A stretch of DNA of 64,000 nucleotides from Woeseia sp037968755. Lineage in GTDB: Bacteria > Pseudomonadota > Gammaproteobacteria > Steroidobacterales > Woeseiaceae. The stretch is taken from the NCBI GenBank assembly GCA_037968755.1, contig JBBKWB010000080.1, positions 62,001 through 126,000 on the forward strand, given 5' to 3'. The translations under genes were made by a program, and so were the position numbers. Under the pieces are notes generated by a model, which made no database searches, was not told the origin of the DNA, and was given only the letters and a program-made list of their open reading frames with translations. Below are positions 52,623-61,746 of the stretch, one piece after another (within the stretch, counting starts at the first letter, position 1; every line of letters begins with the position of its first letter).

Positions 52623-53732
52623 TCAAAAATGAATGACAGTGCGGATGCTCTTGCCCTCATGCATCAAATCAAAGGCCTTGTTGATATCTTCCAGTGGCAT
52701 TGTGTGTGTGATGAACTCGTCTACCTTGATTTCGCCATTCATGTATTGATCGACCATACCGGGCAGTTGCGTTTTGCCACGTGTACCGCCAAATGCTGTA
52801 CCACGCCAAACGCGACCGGTAACCAACTGGAATGGCCGCGTCGAGATTTCTTGCCCCGCGCCCGCAACACCAACTATGACCGATTCGCCCCAGCCTTTGT
52901 GACAACACTCCAGGGCGGCGCGCATCAGGTTGACGTTGCCAATGCATTCGAATGAATAGTCGACTCCGCCGTTTGTCATTTCGACAATGACGTCCTGAAT
53001 CGGCGCATCATGGTCTTTCGGGTTCACGGTGTCCGTCGCCCCCATTTGCCGCGCGAGTTCGAATTTGCTCTCATTAATATCGATGGCAATGATGCGTCCG
53101 GCCTTAGCCATCAATGCACCCTGGATAGCGCTTAGACCGACACCGCCAAGACCGAACACGGCAACAGTGGCGCCGGGCTCAACTTTCGCGGTGTTGATCA
53201 CGGCACCGATGCCGGTGGTGATGCCGCAGCCCAACAGGCAGATTTTTTCCAGCGGTGCCTTCTTGCTGACTTTTGCAAGGGAGATTGCCGGTAGTACCCC
53301 GTACTCACTAAATGTCGACGTACCCATATAGTGAAAGATGGGCTTGCCGTTCAGTGAGAAACGACTGGTACCGTCGGGCATCAATCCCTGCCCCTGGGTT
53401 ACGCGGATTGCCTGGCACAGGTTGGTCTTGCCGGACGTGCAAAAACTGCAGGCACCGCATTCCGGCGTGTACAGCGGAATGACGTGGTCGCCGACTTTAA
53501 TATCTTTCACTCCTGCGCCTACTTCTTCAACGACGGCCCCACCTTCGTGGCCCAGTACCGACGGAAACAGGCCTTCCGGATCTTCACCGGACAGCGTAAA
53601 GGCATCGGTGTGACAAACGCCGGTTGCAACATTGCGGATCAGGACTTCACCAGCTTGCGGGCCCGCAAGATCAAGGGTTGCTATCTCCAGGGGTTTGCCT
53701 GCTTCGAAGGCAACAGCGGCGCGGGTCTTCAT
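52623..53732 (-). CDS. frmA: S-(hydroxymethyl)glutathione dehydrogenase / class III alcohol dehydrogenase
   Basis: This zinc enzyme oxidises the formaldehyde-glutathione adduct with NAD+, detoxifying formaldehyde, and can reduce S-nitrosoglutathione. The 369-aa protein has catalytic zinc ligands in TGVCHTDAFTLSG and GHEGGAVVEEV, four structural-zinc cysteines in PECGACSFCTSGKTNLC, the Rossmann motif VAVFGLGGVGLSA and the class III segment GVDYSFECIGNVNLMRAAL. Start is the ATG at 53732 (MKTRAAV); the longer frame is dismissed. No S-formylglutathione hydrolase gene follows; gamma-glutamyltransferase does. Confidence 0.96.
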   Translation of the reverse strand: MKTRAAVAFEAGKPLEIATLDLAGPQAGEVLIRNVATGVCHTDAFTLSGEDPEGLFPSVLGHEGGAVVEEVGAGVKDIKVGDHVIPLYTPECGACSFCTSGKTNLCQAIRVTQGQGLMPDGTSRFSLNGKPIFHYMGTSTFSEYGVLPAISLAKVSKKAPLEKICLLGCGITTGIGAVINTAKVEPGATVAVFGLGGVGLSAIQGALMAKAGRIIAIDINESKFELARQMGATDTVNPKDHDAPIQDVIVEMTNGGVDYSFECIGNVNLMRAALECCHKGWGESVIVGVAGAGQEISTRPFQLVTGRVWRGTAFGGTRGKTQLPGMVDQYMNGEIKVDEFITHTMPLEDINKAFDLMHEGKSIRTVIHF

Positions 53733-53939
53733 CGTTGTGAACTCCTGTTCTTGGTTGTCGTTGCGCGAGGAAGGAATGGTCGCATGATTGCCGGGTTGTC
53801 GGTAGGGGTGCCAGTAGCGTTGTGCTGCGCCGTTCAGTAAGCGTTCAGAATCACTGCGAAAACAGTGCTTTGCATTAAGCATGGGTTCATGAGCGGCAGT
53901 CTAGTCTGGGCCCGTAATCACGCAAAGGAGGCCAAGGCC

Positions 53940-54308
53940 ATGCGAATCACTAACTCTCGAATACTGCCCTTCGCGCTGCTGGCCGCGTCACTGTTTGTTG
54001 TCGCACAGCCGGCTAACGCGCACGACTCGCGCTACGACCGTTATCAACGCTATGAGCATGCGCCGTTGCATGCCAATCAGCATCGTGCACCGCTGCCGTA
54101 CTGGTTGCGCTCCAATTATGACTTCGTGCGCTGGTATGACCTGAACCGATACGGTTTCGGAATTGATATCAGCTGGAAGCGCGTGTACTACGACTATGAG
54201 CGCGATCATCGCTACCATCGCAAGTACCAAGCGCGAAAGAAAGCGTACCGGGATGATCGCCGCCGCTACGATAAGAAACGCAAGTCGCGTAATAAACGGC
54301 ACCACTGA
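53940..54308 (+). CDS. Secreted Tyr/Arg/His-rich basic protein (122 aa)
   Basis: I do not recognise the family. A signal peptide ends at QPANAHDS. The mature part is unusually rich in Tyr, Arg, Lys and His: SRYDRYQRYEHAP, SNYDFVRWYDLNRYGFGIDI, and a C-terminal tail DDRRRYDKKRKSRNKRHH. It begins MRITNSRILPF at 53940 behind AAAGGAGG. The composition suggests binding of an anionic surface polymer, nucleic acid or metal, but that is only a guess. It is single-gene, divergent from frmA. Confidence 0.7.
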   Translation: MRITNSRILPFALLAASLFVVAQPANAHDSRYDRYQRYEHAPLHANQHRAPLPYWLRSNYDFVRWYDLNRYGFGIDISWKRVYYDYERDHRYHRKYQARKKAYRDDRRRYDKKRKSRNKRHH

Positions 54309-54344
54309 CCGGCCAACCACCGGTAGCACATTATGGTTTCAGTC

Positions 54345-54377
54345 GTTACACCCGTGAGCCTCTGGCACGGGTGTAAC
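54345..54377. other. Perfect 12-bp hairpin between the basic protein gene and tyrA
   Basis: GTTACACCCGTG (54345-54356) and CACGGGTGTAAC (54366-54377) are perfect inverted arms around a 9-base loop. No T-tract follows, so it is not a standard terminator; it may be an operator or a processed hairpin 85 bp upstream of tyrA. Confidence 0.55.
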
Positions 54378-54461
54378 GGCTTACGCGGTGAGAACTTCTG
54401 TTATCGCGTTATCTGCGGTAAAACGTACGACCTGTACCCGGTTATCTGAGAACGACAACAA

Positions 54462-55577
54462 ATGGATCTGGATAAACTTCGTAATGAGCTGAGCGATATT
54501 GATCGTCAGCTGATCGAACTGGTTGCGCGGCGCCAGCAGGTCGTTGGCCGCATTGGTCGCAACAAGCTCAGCACAGGGCGCGCGACCCGTGATTTCGAAC
54601 GGGAAAAAGAAGTGCTGAGTCTCGCTCGCCAGCAGGCCAGCGCACTGTCAGTCGACCCCGATCTTGCTGAATTAATCATGAGTAACCTGATTCGTTCGTC
54701 GCTGGCGAGCCAGGAACGGGATCGGGTTGCGGCAGAAGGTCGCGGCGATGGCCAGAGTGTTCTGGTGATCGGTGGCGCGGGTAAAATGGGCGGCTGGTTC
54801 GCAAATTTTTTCACGTCGCAAGGCTATGCGACGACGATCGCCGATGCCGCCGTCGCTGATGCGCCCGGACAATTTCATGACTGGCACGATGCCGGAGTGG
54901 ACTTCGACGTCATCGTGGTCGCGGCGCCGCTGGCCATTACCGGCGGTATCCTGCAAGAGCTCGCGGCACTCAAGCCACGTGGCCTGGTATTCGATATTGG
55001 TTCGCTTAAGTCGCCGCTGCGCGCGGGTCTACGTGATCTCTCGGCAGCGGGTTGCAAGGTGGCATCTCTGCATCCGATGTTCGGTCCGGACACAGACCTG
55101 TTGTCCGGGCGGCACCTGATATTTGTAGATGCGGGTAGCGCAGAAGCGACAACTATCGCGAAAGACATGTTTCGCTCAACCATGGTTGAGCAGCTGGATA
55201 TGAATCTCGACGATCATGACCGGCTGATCGCCTATGTCCTGGGGCTTTCGCATGCTTTGAACATTGCGTTTTTCACGGCTCTGGCGGAAAGCGGCGAAGC
55301 GGCACCGCGGCTGGCGAAACTGTCCTCGACTACCTTCGATTCCCAGCTGCTCGTGTCGTCGGCGGTCGCGCGCGATAACCCGTACCTGTATTTCGAGATC
55401 CAGAATCTCAACGAGTTTGGTATTGGTCCGCTTGACGCCCTGTGCGAATCGGTCAATCGAATCAGGCAATTGGTAGTAGACGGCAACCAGGCGGAATTCG
55501 TCGAAGTCATGCGCCGTGGGCGCGAGTATCTGGCCACTCGCGGCGGCCATTCGCAGGTCGATGCCGGAGACGTGTAG
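54462..55577 (+). CDS. tyrA: Bifunctional chorismate mutase / prephenate dehydrogenase TyrA
   Basis: This enzyme makes 4-hydroxyphenylpyruvate from chorismate in tyrosine synthesis. Residues 1-90 are an AroQ-type mutase (LDKLRNELSDIDRQLIELVA, RRQQVVGRIGRNK). Residues from about 98 are the dehydrogenase: VLVIGGAGKMGGWFANFF, FDIGSLKSPLRAGL, SLHPMFGPD, and YVLGLSHALNIAFF. Length 371 matches E. coli TyrA (T-protein). A fused enzyme of this enteric type is less usual in Pseudomonas relatives, which have monofunctional forms. Confidence 0.95.
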   Translation: MDLDKLRNELSDIDRQLIELVARRQQVVGRIGRNKLSTGRATRDFEREKEVLSLARQQASALSVDPDLAELIMSNLIRSSLASQERDRVAAEGRGDGQSVLVIGGAGKMGGWFANFFTSQGYATTIADAAVADAPGQFHDWHDAGVDFDVIVVAAPLAITGGILQELAALKPRGLVFDIGSLKSPLRAGLRDLSAAGCKVASLHPMFGPDTDLLSGRHLIFVDAGSAEATTIAKDMFRSTMVEQLDMNLDDHDRLIAYVLGLSHALNIAFFTALAESGEAAPRLAKLSSTTFDSQLLVSSAVARDNPYLYFEIQNLNEFGIGPLDALCESVNRIRQLVVDGNQAEFVEVMRRGREYLATRGGHSQVDAGDV

Positions 55578-55650
55578 CGGTTAACGGCATGCTCCGGCCG
55601 TTTCTGGTAAAAGAAGGTCCTGGCGAAATTGGCTGACGGAGTTGGCACGC

Positions 55651-56745
55651 ATGCGGTCGCAGACGGATCTGGAGAATGAGCTTCGCCAGTTGCAGGGACA
55701 GCTCAAGCGGCAGATTGCGGAAGCCGAGCGCAATTCCCGTATTTTGCGAGTGTCGCAGAAGAGAGAACTGGCGCTGTTAAATGCCGAAGACCTGGCATCG
55801 CTGCTGCGCGTCATGCTCAGTGACTTGCGTGCCAGTTATCGGCTCGACGACGTCAGTATCGTATTGTGCGATCCGGATCACGACGTGCGCCACTTGCTGC
55901 TGGCAAGCGGTCACGAGCCTGCTGAGTTTCCCGGCCTTACGTTTGTCGACAGTCTAAGCGGCCTTGCGCCGCAATACATCGCACTGCGTCGGCCCTGGTT
56001 GGGCCGCTATGTCAAAGCCGATCATTCTCTCGTGCTGCCCGCAACCAACGGCCTGGCTTCGCTTGCCCTGCTGCCGTTAACGTTCAAAGGCCGATTGCTG
56101 GGAAGTCTGAATTTTGGCAGTCGCGACGACGACCGCTTCACCGCAACCCATGCCACGGATTTTTTCAAACATCTCGGTGTTATCGCATCATTCTCGCTGG
56201 AGAATGTGCTGAACAGGGCAAGGCTGTTGCGCAGTGGGCACACCGACTTCCTCACCGGCTGGCACAACCGGCGCTATTTGCAACTGCGCCTCAAGGAAGA
56301 GTTGGCGCGCGCCTCGCGCGATCACTCGACGCTCGTTTGCCTGATGCTGGATATTGATCATTTCAAACGTATTAATGACACCTATGGTCATGCGGCCGGG
56401 GACGAAGTCCTGCGCGAAGTCGCTCATCGAATTGAAACCCAGGTGCGAGCCAGCGACGTTGCGGCTCGTTACGGTGGCGAGGAGTTCGTTGTGCTGTTGC
56501 CGGCGACCGATGGCGATGCCGCGATCTCCCTGGCAGAACGTATTCGCCGGACGATTTCCGCGAACGAGGTTGCGGTCAATGCCGAGACTGGCGAGACCAT
56601 CACCGCATCGATCGGTATTGCTACTTGCGTGGTGCCCTCGTCCAGCGATGACCTGAAGACGCTGGGAGAGTCCTTGCTGGCTCGTGCAGACGTCGCCCTG
56701 TACCGGGCGAAGTCGAACGGGCGCAACCAGGTCGCCGTCGAATAG
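55651..56745 (+). CDS. GAF/DUF484-like diguanylate cyclase (GGEEF)
   Basis: A 364-aa soluble enzyme making cyclic di-GMP. A coiled N-terminus (LENELRQLQGQLKRQIAEAE) and a GAF/DUF484-like sensor (about 45-190) precede a GGDEF domain: DFLTGWHNRRYLQLRL, MLDIDHFKRINDTYGHAAGD, active site RYGGEEFVVLLP and the allosteric I-site RASD five residues before it. So it should be active and product-inhibited. I prefer the ATG at 55651, ten bases from GGAG; a TTG at 55642 is too close to that site. It follows tyrA by about 70 bp. Confidence 0.92.
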   Translation: MRSQTDLENELRQLQGQLKRQIAEAERNSRILRVSQKRELALLNAEDLASLLRVMLSDLRASYRLDDVSIVLCDPDHDVRHLLLASGHEPAEFPGLTFVDSLSGLAPQYIALRRPWLGRYVKADHSLVLPATNGLASLALLPLTFKGRLLGSLNFGSRDDDRFTATHATDFFKHLGVIASFSLENVLNRARLLRSGHTDFLTGWHNRRYLQLRLKEELARASRDHSTLVCLMLDIDHFKRINDTYGHAAGDEVLREVAHRIETQVRASDVAARYGGEEFVVLLPATDGDAAISLAERIRRTISANEVAVNAETGETITASIGIATCVVPSSSDDLKTLGESLLARADVALYRAKSNGRNQVAVE

Positions 56746-56781
56746 CGTTACAAAGGCGTAGGCATGCGCCCGAAACATATG

Positions 56782-56802
56782 TGATAATGAGAAGCATTAT
56801 CA
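56782..56802. promoter_or_regulatory. Fur box upstream of fbpABC
   Basis: TGATAATG (56782-56789), AGAAG, CATTATCA (56795-56802) forms perfect 8-base inverted arms and matches the GATAATGAT-type Fur consensus. It lies 28 bp before the fbpA start, so iron-replete Fur should repress the operon. Confidence 0.85.
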
Positions 56803-56829
56803 TTAACCATTTCGGAGCGTAGAGTCGCC

Positions 56830-57879
56830 ATGCGTAAAATCAGGTCTGCCCGGATCACGGGGTCGTCGCTACTTGTTGTTATTTCCACGTTGTCGGCCTG
56901 CGGTGGTGAAACGCCGCCGGGCAGTGCCGCTGTACCGGCAGCGCCTGTGCCAGTCGTAGTCTATTCGGCACGCGCCGAACAATTGATCAAGCCGATCTTT
57001 GATGCCTACACGGCTGAAACGGGTGTTGAAATACAATACACCACCGACAGCGAACAACCGCTTATCCAGAAACTGCTGGCCGAAGGCCAGACAACGCAGG
57101 CCGACCTGCTGTTGACGGTCGACGCTGGCAACCTCTGGTATGCCGCCGAGCAAGGCGTGTTGCGACCCGTTCGTTCGGACACGCTTGAGAAAAACATTCC
57201 CGCGAATCTGCAAGACCCCGAGAACCAATGGTTCGCGATGTCAGTACGAGCGCGCACGATCGTCTATGACACGCGGACAGTCGACCCGACTGAACTCAGC
57301 GGCTACGCCGGGCTCGCCGATCCGAAATGGAAGGGCAAGCTTTGCTTGCGAACCTCTGCCAAGGTCTACAATCAGTCGCTTGTTGCAACGCTCATCGCCG
57401 AGCTCGGCGAGCAGCGCACAGAAGAGATCGTGCGCGGCTGGGTTGCCAATCTTGCGACCGATGTTTTCCCGAATGACACCAAGCTTATTGAAGCGATCGA
57501 AGCAGGCCAGTGCCAGGTTGGCATCGTCAACACGTATTACTTCGGACGATTGCAAAAAGAAAATCCGGCTATCCCGGTGAAACTGTTCTGGCCCGCTGCC
57601 GCGACCGGCGGTGTACACGTAAACATTTCCGGCGCGGGCGTCACCCGCCACGCGGACAACGCTGATGGCGCAATAGCCTTGCTCGAGTGGATGTCCGAGC
57701 CGACCGCACAACGCATGCTGGGTGGCGACAACATGGAATACCCGGCCAACCCGGCTGTAGCAGCCGATCCGATGGTGGTCGCGTGGGGTGAATATTCGCC
57801 CAGTCCGCTCAATGTCGCTGCGGCCGGTGAATTTCAGGCAGATGCGGTCAGGTTGATGGACCGGGCTGGCTACCGCTGA
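56830..57879 (+). CDS. fbpA: Ferric iron ABC transporter binding lipoprotein
   Basis: A periplasm-facing Fe(III)-binding protein of the FbpA/FutA family. The lipoprotein signal ends in LSAC (Cys24). The mature protein shows VVVYSARAEQLIKPIFDAYT, TVDAGNLWYAAEQGVL, WKGKLCLRTSAK and VGIVNTYYFGRLQ, with the tyrosine pair that ligates iron in the family. At 349 residues it is of normal length. First gene of a Fur-box-controlled operon with fbpB (14 bp downstream) and fbpC. Confidence 0.93.
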   Translation: MRKIRSARITGSSLLVVISTLSACGGETPPGSAAVPAAPVPVVVYSARAEQLIKPIFDAYTAETGVEIQYTTDSEQPLIQKLLAEGQTTQADLLLTVDAGNLWYAAEQGVLRPVRSDTLEKNIPANLQDPENQWFAMSVRARTIVYDTRTVDPTELSGYAGLADPKWKGKLCLRTSAKVYNQSLVATLIAELGEQRTEEIVRGWVANLATDVFPNDTKLIEAIEAGQCQVGIVNTYYFGRLQKENPAIPVKLFWPAAATGGVHVNISGAGVTRHADNADGAIALLEWMSEPTAQRMLGGDNMEYPANPAVAADPMVVAWGEYSPSPLNVAAAGEFQADAVRLMDRAGYR

Positions 57880-57892
57880 GTTCGTATGACGA

Positions 57893-59560
57893 TTGCCGCT
57901 ACGCCATGCCCCTGTGTCTGACATAGCGATCATTCCGGCGCGGGCATTGCCGCGCAAGCACCTGCCGAGACGCGGCGAAGATCACCGCGGCTTCGGGCTG
58001 ATAATCTGGTTGATCGCGTTGCTGGCGTCGGCGCCGTTGCTCGTCGCGCTACTGTCGTTGTTTACCGATACTGGCGATATCTGGGCGCACCTGTTTGAAT
58101 TTGTGCTGCCACAGGCTCTGTTCAATACGCTGCTGTTGGTCGCGGGCGTCGCTACTATCACTGCGGTTCTTGGTGTATCGCTGGCCTGGTTTGTTGCAAC
58201 CTGTGAATTCCCCGGCAGATCGTTTTTCGGCTGGGCGTTGTTGTTGCCCATGGCGATGCCAGGCTACGTACTGGGCTTCGCGCTTGCGGCCATTTTTGAG
58301 TACACGGGCCCTTTACAAACAGGCTGGCGCGAAATGTTTGGAACCGCACTGGCGTTTCCAGGGCTGGGCGGCGCCGGGGCCTCGATCCTGACGCTTAGCC
58401 TCGTGCTTTACCCATACGTATTTCTGATTACGCGCCAGGCGTTTGCTACTCAAGGCGTACGAGGCGTGGAAGTTGCGCAAAGCTGCGGTTATTCGCCGAT
58501 GCAGGGCTTTCGCAAAGTATCATTGCCGCTCGCTCGTCCATGGATCGTCGCAGGCGTCAGTCTCGCAATAATGGAGTGCCTGGCCGACTTCGGAACAGTG
58601 CAGCTATTTAACTTCACTACGTTTACCACAGCGATCTATCGCTCCTGGTACGGCCTTTTCTCCTTGCAGTCCGCTTTACAATTATCGCTGGTACTGGTCG
58701 TGCTCGTCATGAGCGCGCTGTTGCTCGAGAAGCGTTTTCGCGGCGCATCGCGCTACACGAGCAATGCAATGCTCAACCCACATCGTCTGCAGCCACGGAG
58801 AGCAGGACTCATTAGCTTCTATTGCAGTGCTGTCCTGTTCATTGCATTCGTACTGCCGGCGGGGCTGATTCTCTATTGGAGTGTGCGCACGTTTAGTCTC
58901 GAATTCGATGCCCATTACTGGCAGCTCGCCGCCAATACCTTGATGCTTGCCGGAATGGCTGCATTGTTGATCTGTTCCGCCGCATTGCTATTGGCATTTG
59001 CGGTGCGCAATGCGCCGAGCCGCATCAATCGATTGTTGAGTAGAATAGCGACGCTTGGCTATGCAATACCCGGAACGGTGCTGGCAATTGGATTCTTCGT
59101 GCCTGTAGCGGCGCTTAGTCGCTGGGTCAATGCGACACTTCTGGCTGACAGCGATAAGGTGTTGGCTCTGCAAAGTGGTTTGAGCGTCATCCTGCTTGCG
59201 TACATGGCTCGCTATCTCGCTGTTGCTCATGGACCGCTCGACAGTGCATTGCTACGTATCAGTCCGAATATTGAAGACGCGGCGCACGGCATGGGAGTGT
59301 CGGGTGCGCGCCTGTTGGCCAATGTGCACTTGCCAATCTTGCGGCCCGCCATCGTGACGGCTGCGCTACTGGTGTTTGTTGACGTGATGAAAGAGCTACC
59401 GATCACTTTGATGACTCGACCGTTCGGCTGGGACACGTTGGCCGTCCGGGTTTTCCAGTTGACTACTGAAGGCGAGTGGCATCGGGCTGCGCTGCCGGCC
59501 ATCGCGATCGTAGTCGCCGGCCTGGTCCCGGTGTTAGTTCTTAGCAGGCGCAATAACTGA
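57893..59560 (+). CDS. fbpB: Ferric iron ABC transporter permease
   Basis: A 555-aa inner-membrane permease with two copies of the permease unit, about twelve helices in all. EAA-loop segments occur in each half: GVEVAQSCGYSPMQGFRKVSLPL region in the first and DAAHGMGVSGARLLANVHL region in the second. Opening helices LIIWLIALLASAPLLVALLSL and the second-half LISFYCSAVLFIAFVLPAG are clear. The start is uncertain (TTG 57893 or GTG 57914); the family tolerates a short cytosolic N-terminus. Its TGA overlaps the fbpC ATG by one base. Confidence 0.93.
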   Translation: MPLRHAPVSDIAIIPARALPRKHLPRRGEDHRGFGLIIWLIALLASAPLLVALLSLFTDTGDIWAHLFEFVLPQALFNTLLLVAGVATITAVLGVSLAWFVATCEFPGRSFFGWALLLPMAMPGYVLGFALAAIFEYTGPLQTGWREMFGTALAFPGLGGAGASILTLSLVLYPYVFLITRQAFATQGVRGVEVAQSCGYSPMQGFRKVSLPLARPWIVAGVSLAIMECLADFGTVQLFNFTTFTTAIYRSWYGLFSLQSALQLSLVLVVLVMSALLLEKRFRGASRYTSNAMLNPHRLQPRRAGLISFYCSAVLFIAFVLPAGLILYWSVRTFSLEFDAHYWQLAANTLMLAGMAALLICSAALLLAFAVRNAPSRINRLLSRIATLGYAIPGTVLAIGFFVPVAALSRWVNATLLADSDKVLALQSGLSVILLAYMARYLAVAHGPLDSALLRISPNIEDAAHGMGVSGARLLANVHLPILRPAIVTAALLVFVDVMKELPITLMTRPFGWDTLAVRVFQLTTEGEWHRAALPAIAIVVAGLVPVLVLSRRNN

Positions 59561-60612
59561 TGTTGCAATTAGCTGAGGTTAGCCACCGATACACAGAGCA
59601 ACCAGTACTCAACTCTGTATCGCTAACGCTGGAAGCAGGGCGGATTGGCTGCATTCTCGGTCCCAGCGGCTGCGGCAAGACTACGTTGCTGCGTTGCATC
59701 GCCGGGTTTGAGTCGGTCATTGCGGGTGACATTCGCGCGGATGATCTCGTGCTCAGCTCGATCGATCAGCATATTCCTCCGGAGCAACGTCACATCGGCA
59801 TGGTATTTCAGGACTACGCATTGCTGCCGCACCTGACGGCGCAACAAAACGTAGCCTTCGCATTGCACCGGCACCCGGCACGCGACGCCCGCTTACTGGC
59901 GATGAACTTTCTGAACCGGGTCGGACTGAGCGACCTGGCAGGGCGTTTTCCGCATGAATTGTCGGGCGGACAGCAACAACGCGTCGCCATTGCGAGGGCG
60001 CTGGCACCGGAGCCGCAATTGCTGCTAATGGACGAACCGTTCTCAAATCTCGATGTAACGCTTCGACAAAACCTTGGCCAGGAGGTCAGGCAGTTATTGA
60101 ATCAGCTCGGTACAACTGCGTTGGTTGCCATGCATGATCATCAGGATGCCTTTGGCCTCGCCGATGATGTCGGTGTGCTGCGTGCAGGCGAATTGCTGCA
60201 GTGGGGCAGCGCTTACGAGTTATATCATCGGCCAGCAGATCGATTCGTTGCCAATTTCGTCGGCAAGGGTGTCTGGCTCGAAGGGCGGGTTCGCAGCGAG
60301 AACTCGGTTGAAACCGAATTGGGAACAATTGTCGGCCGCATGATTACACGCTTTCCGGCGGACACCAGGGTAGACGTTCTGCTGCGCCCGGACGATGTCG
60401 TTCACGATGACGATAGCCCGATGCAGGCGAAAGTGCTGAGCAAGCAATTCAAGGGATCCGAATTCCTCTATGAACTCCGGACCCTGAGCGGTGCCGTATT
60501 GTTGTCGTCGGTTCCCAGTCACCACAATCACCCGGTTGGCCAGTCAATCGGCTTTCGCCTCGAAACAGACCACATCGTCGTATTTGCGCAGACTCCTGCT
60601 GCTCAGGATTGA
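59560..60612 (+). CDS. fbpC: Ferric iron ABC transporter ATP-binding protein
   Basis: A 350-aa ATPase driving the ferric importer. Walker A GPSGCGKTT, Q-loop VFQDYALLPHLTAQQNV, signature LSGGQQQRVAIARAL, Walker B LLLMDEPFSNLD and switch MHDHQDAFGLAD are all present. A C-terminal TOBE-like regulatory region (about 240-345) follows. Translationally coupled to fbpB (TGATG). Its 3' end overlaps the convergent BtuC-like gene by ten bases. Confidence 0.94.
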   Translation: MLQLAEVSHRYTEQPVLNSVSLTLEAGRIGCILGPSGCGKTTLLRCIAGFESVIAGDIRADDLVLSSIDQHIPPEQRHIGMVFQDYALLPHLTAQQNVAFALHRHPARDARLLAMNFLNRVGLSDLAGRFPHELSGGQQQRVAIARALAPEPQLLLMDEPFSNLDVTLRQNLGQEVRQLLNQLGTTALVAMHDHQDAFGLADDVGVLRAGELLQWGSAYELYHRPADRFVANFVGKGVWLEGRVRSENSVETELGTIVGRMITRFPADTRVDVLLRPDDVVHDDDSPMQAKVLSKQFKGSEFLYELRTLSGAVLLSSVPSHHNHPVGQSIGFRLETDHIVVFAQTPAAQD

Positions 60613-61589
60613 CCGCGGGTCTTGCTCATCAGCAACAGGAACAGCGGTACACCAAGAGCAGCTGTCAGTGCGCCGACCGGCAGCTGCTGCGGCGCGAGCA
60701 CGCTGCGCGCTAGCGTGTCCGCAATGACGAGCAAACACCCACCTGCGAGCGCTGAAGCCGGAATCAGGCGGCGATGATCGCTGCCAGCCAACATCCGGAT
60801 TGCGTGCGGAACGACCAGGCCGACAAAGCCGATCACTCCGACCGTCGTCACTGAAATCGCAGTTGCCAATGCCGTAACCGCAAAAATTGCCAATCGGAAT
60901 GAGTTCACGGGCAAGCCGAGAATAGCGGCTTCCAATTCGCCTCGCGCGAGCACGTTCAGGTGTCGCGCAAACACGCTTGCACCCAATGTGATGGCACATA
61001 GCAACCAAAGAGTGCGGCCTGGCGAATGGGCAAAACTGAGGTCACCCATCAGCCAGAAAAGCATGCCCCGCAGATTCTGATCGGGACTAAGCGCAAGCAG
61101 CAGGGTTGTCGCGGCGCTGAATCCCGCTGCCAGAACAACGCCGGTCAACAACAAGCGGGTAGGCGTCCAGCTGCCACTGCCGTGAGCAACTGAGAACACC
61201 AGCAAATTTGCGGCCATGGCACCAGCGAATGCTGCCGCATCCATCGATGCAGCGCCCCAACCGAGCAACATCGCAAACAAGGCGGCGACCGCCGCGCCGC
61301 CTGAGCTGCCAAGAATGTAGGGCTCCGCGAGCGGGTTGCGCAGCAGAACCTGCATCAACACACCGGCGACAGCGAGTAGCCCACCAACTCCAAATGCCGT
61401 CAGTGCGCGCGGCAGGCGCAGTTGCATAACCACCGTGTCGACGGTCACGGACGCCTTGCCCGCCAGGGCGGCGAATACCTCGCCTGCGCTGACGTCTGCA
61501 CTGCCGCTCAGTAGTGCGCTCAGTACAGTCAGCAGGCTCAGCAATATCAGGCCCGTGAACAGGGGGAAGGCATGTCTCAGCGGCGGCAA
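60603..61589 (-). CDS. btuC: BtuC/FecCD-type ABC permease
   Basis: A 328-aa, roughly ten-helix permease of the iron-siderophore/cobalamin family: RLPRALTAFGVGGLLAVAGVL, QVLLRNPLAEPYILGSSGGAA, and the cytoplasmic coupling region GVIGFVGLVVPHAIRMLAGSDHR. No ATPase or binding protein adjoins. Together with BtuF (38331) and the BtuD-like ATPase (43354) it could complete the B12 importer, though a siderophore or heme function is possible because the Fur-controlled fbp operon lies next to it. No riboswitch or Fur box was seen upstream. Confidence 0.82.
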   Translation of the reverse strand: MPPLRHAFPLFTGLILLSLLTVLSALLSGSADVSAGEVFAALAGKASVTVDTVVMQLRLPRALTAFGVGGLLAVAGVLMQVLLRNPLAEPYILGSSGGAAVAALFAMLLGWGAASMDAAAFAGAMAANLLVFSVAHGSGSWTPTRLLLTGVVLAAGFSAATTLLLALSPDQNLRGMLFWLMGDLSFAHSPGRTLWLLCAITLGASVFARHLNVLARGELEAAILGLPVNSFRLAIFAVTALATAISVTTVGVIGFVGLVVPHAIRMLAGSDHRRLIPASALAGGCLLVIADTLARSVLAPQQLPVGALTAALGVPLFLLLMSKTRGQS

Positions 61590-61746
61590 GGCTCGCTCCT
61601 TAATTTGTACATCACAATGTGCTCAAGGTGCCCGCGAGACGACCGTTTCAAGGCTAATCAATGCAGAAGGGTGGTACAAGCGGCGTAAGTTCGGGCAAGC
61701 TTGGTGCCAGGACGCTGAGTACGCAAGCAGGACATCTGCCCGAACA

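Noticed and set aside
61336..61746. Upstream extension of the rppH frame
   Set aside because: It is antisense to the permease gene and unlike any Nudix N-terminus; rppH begins at 61747.
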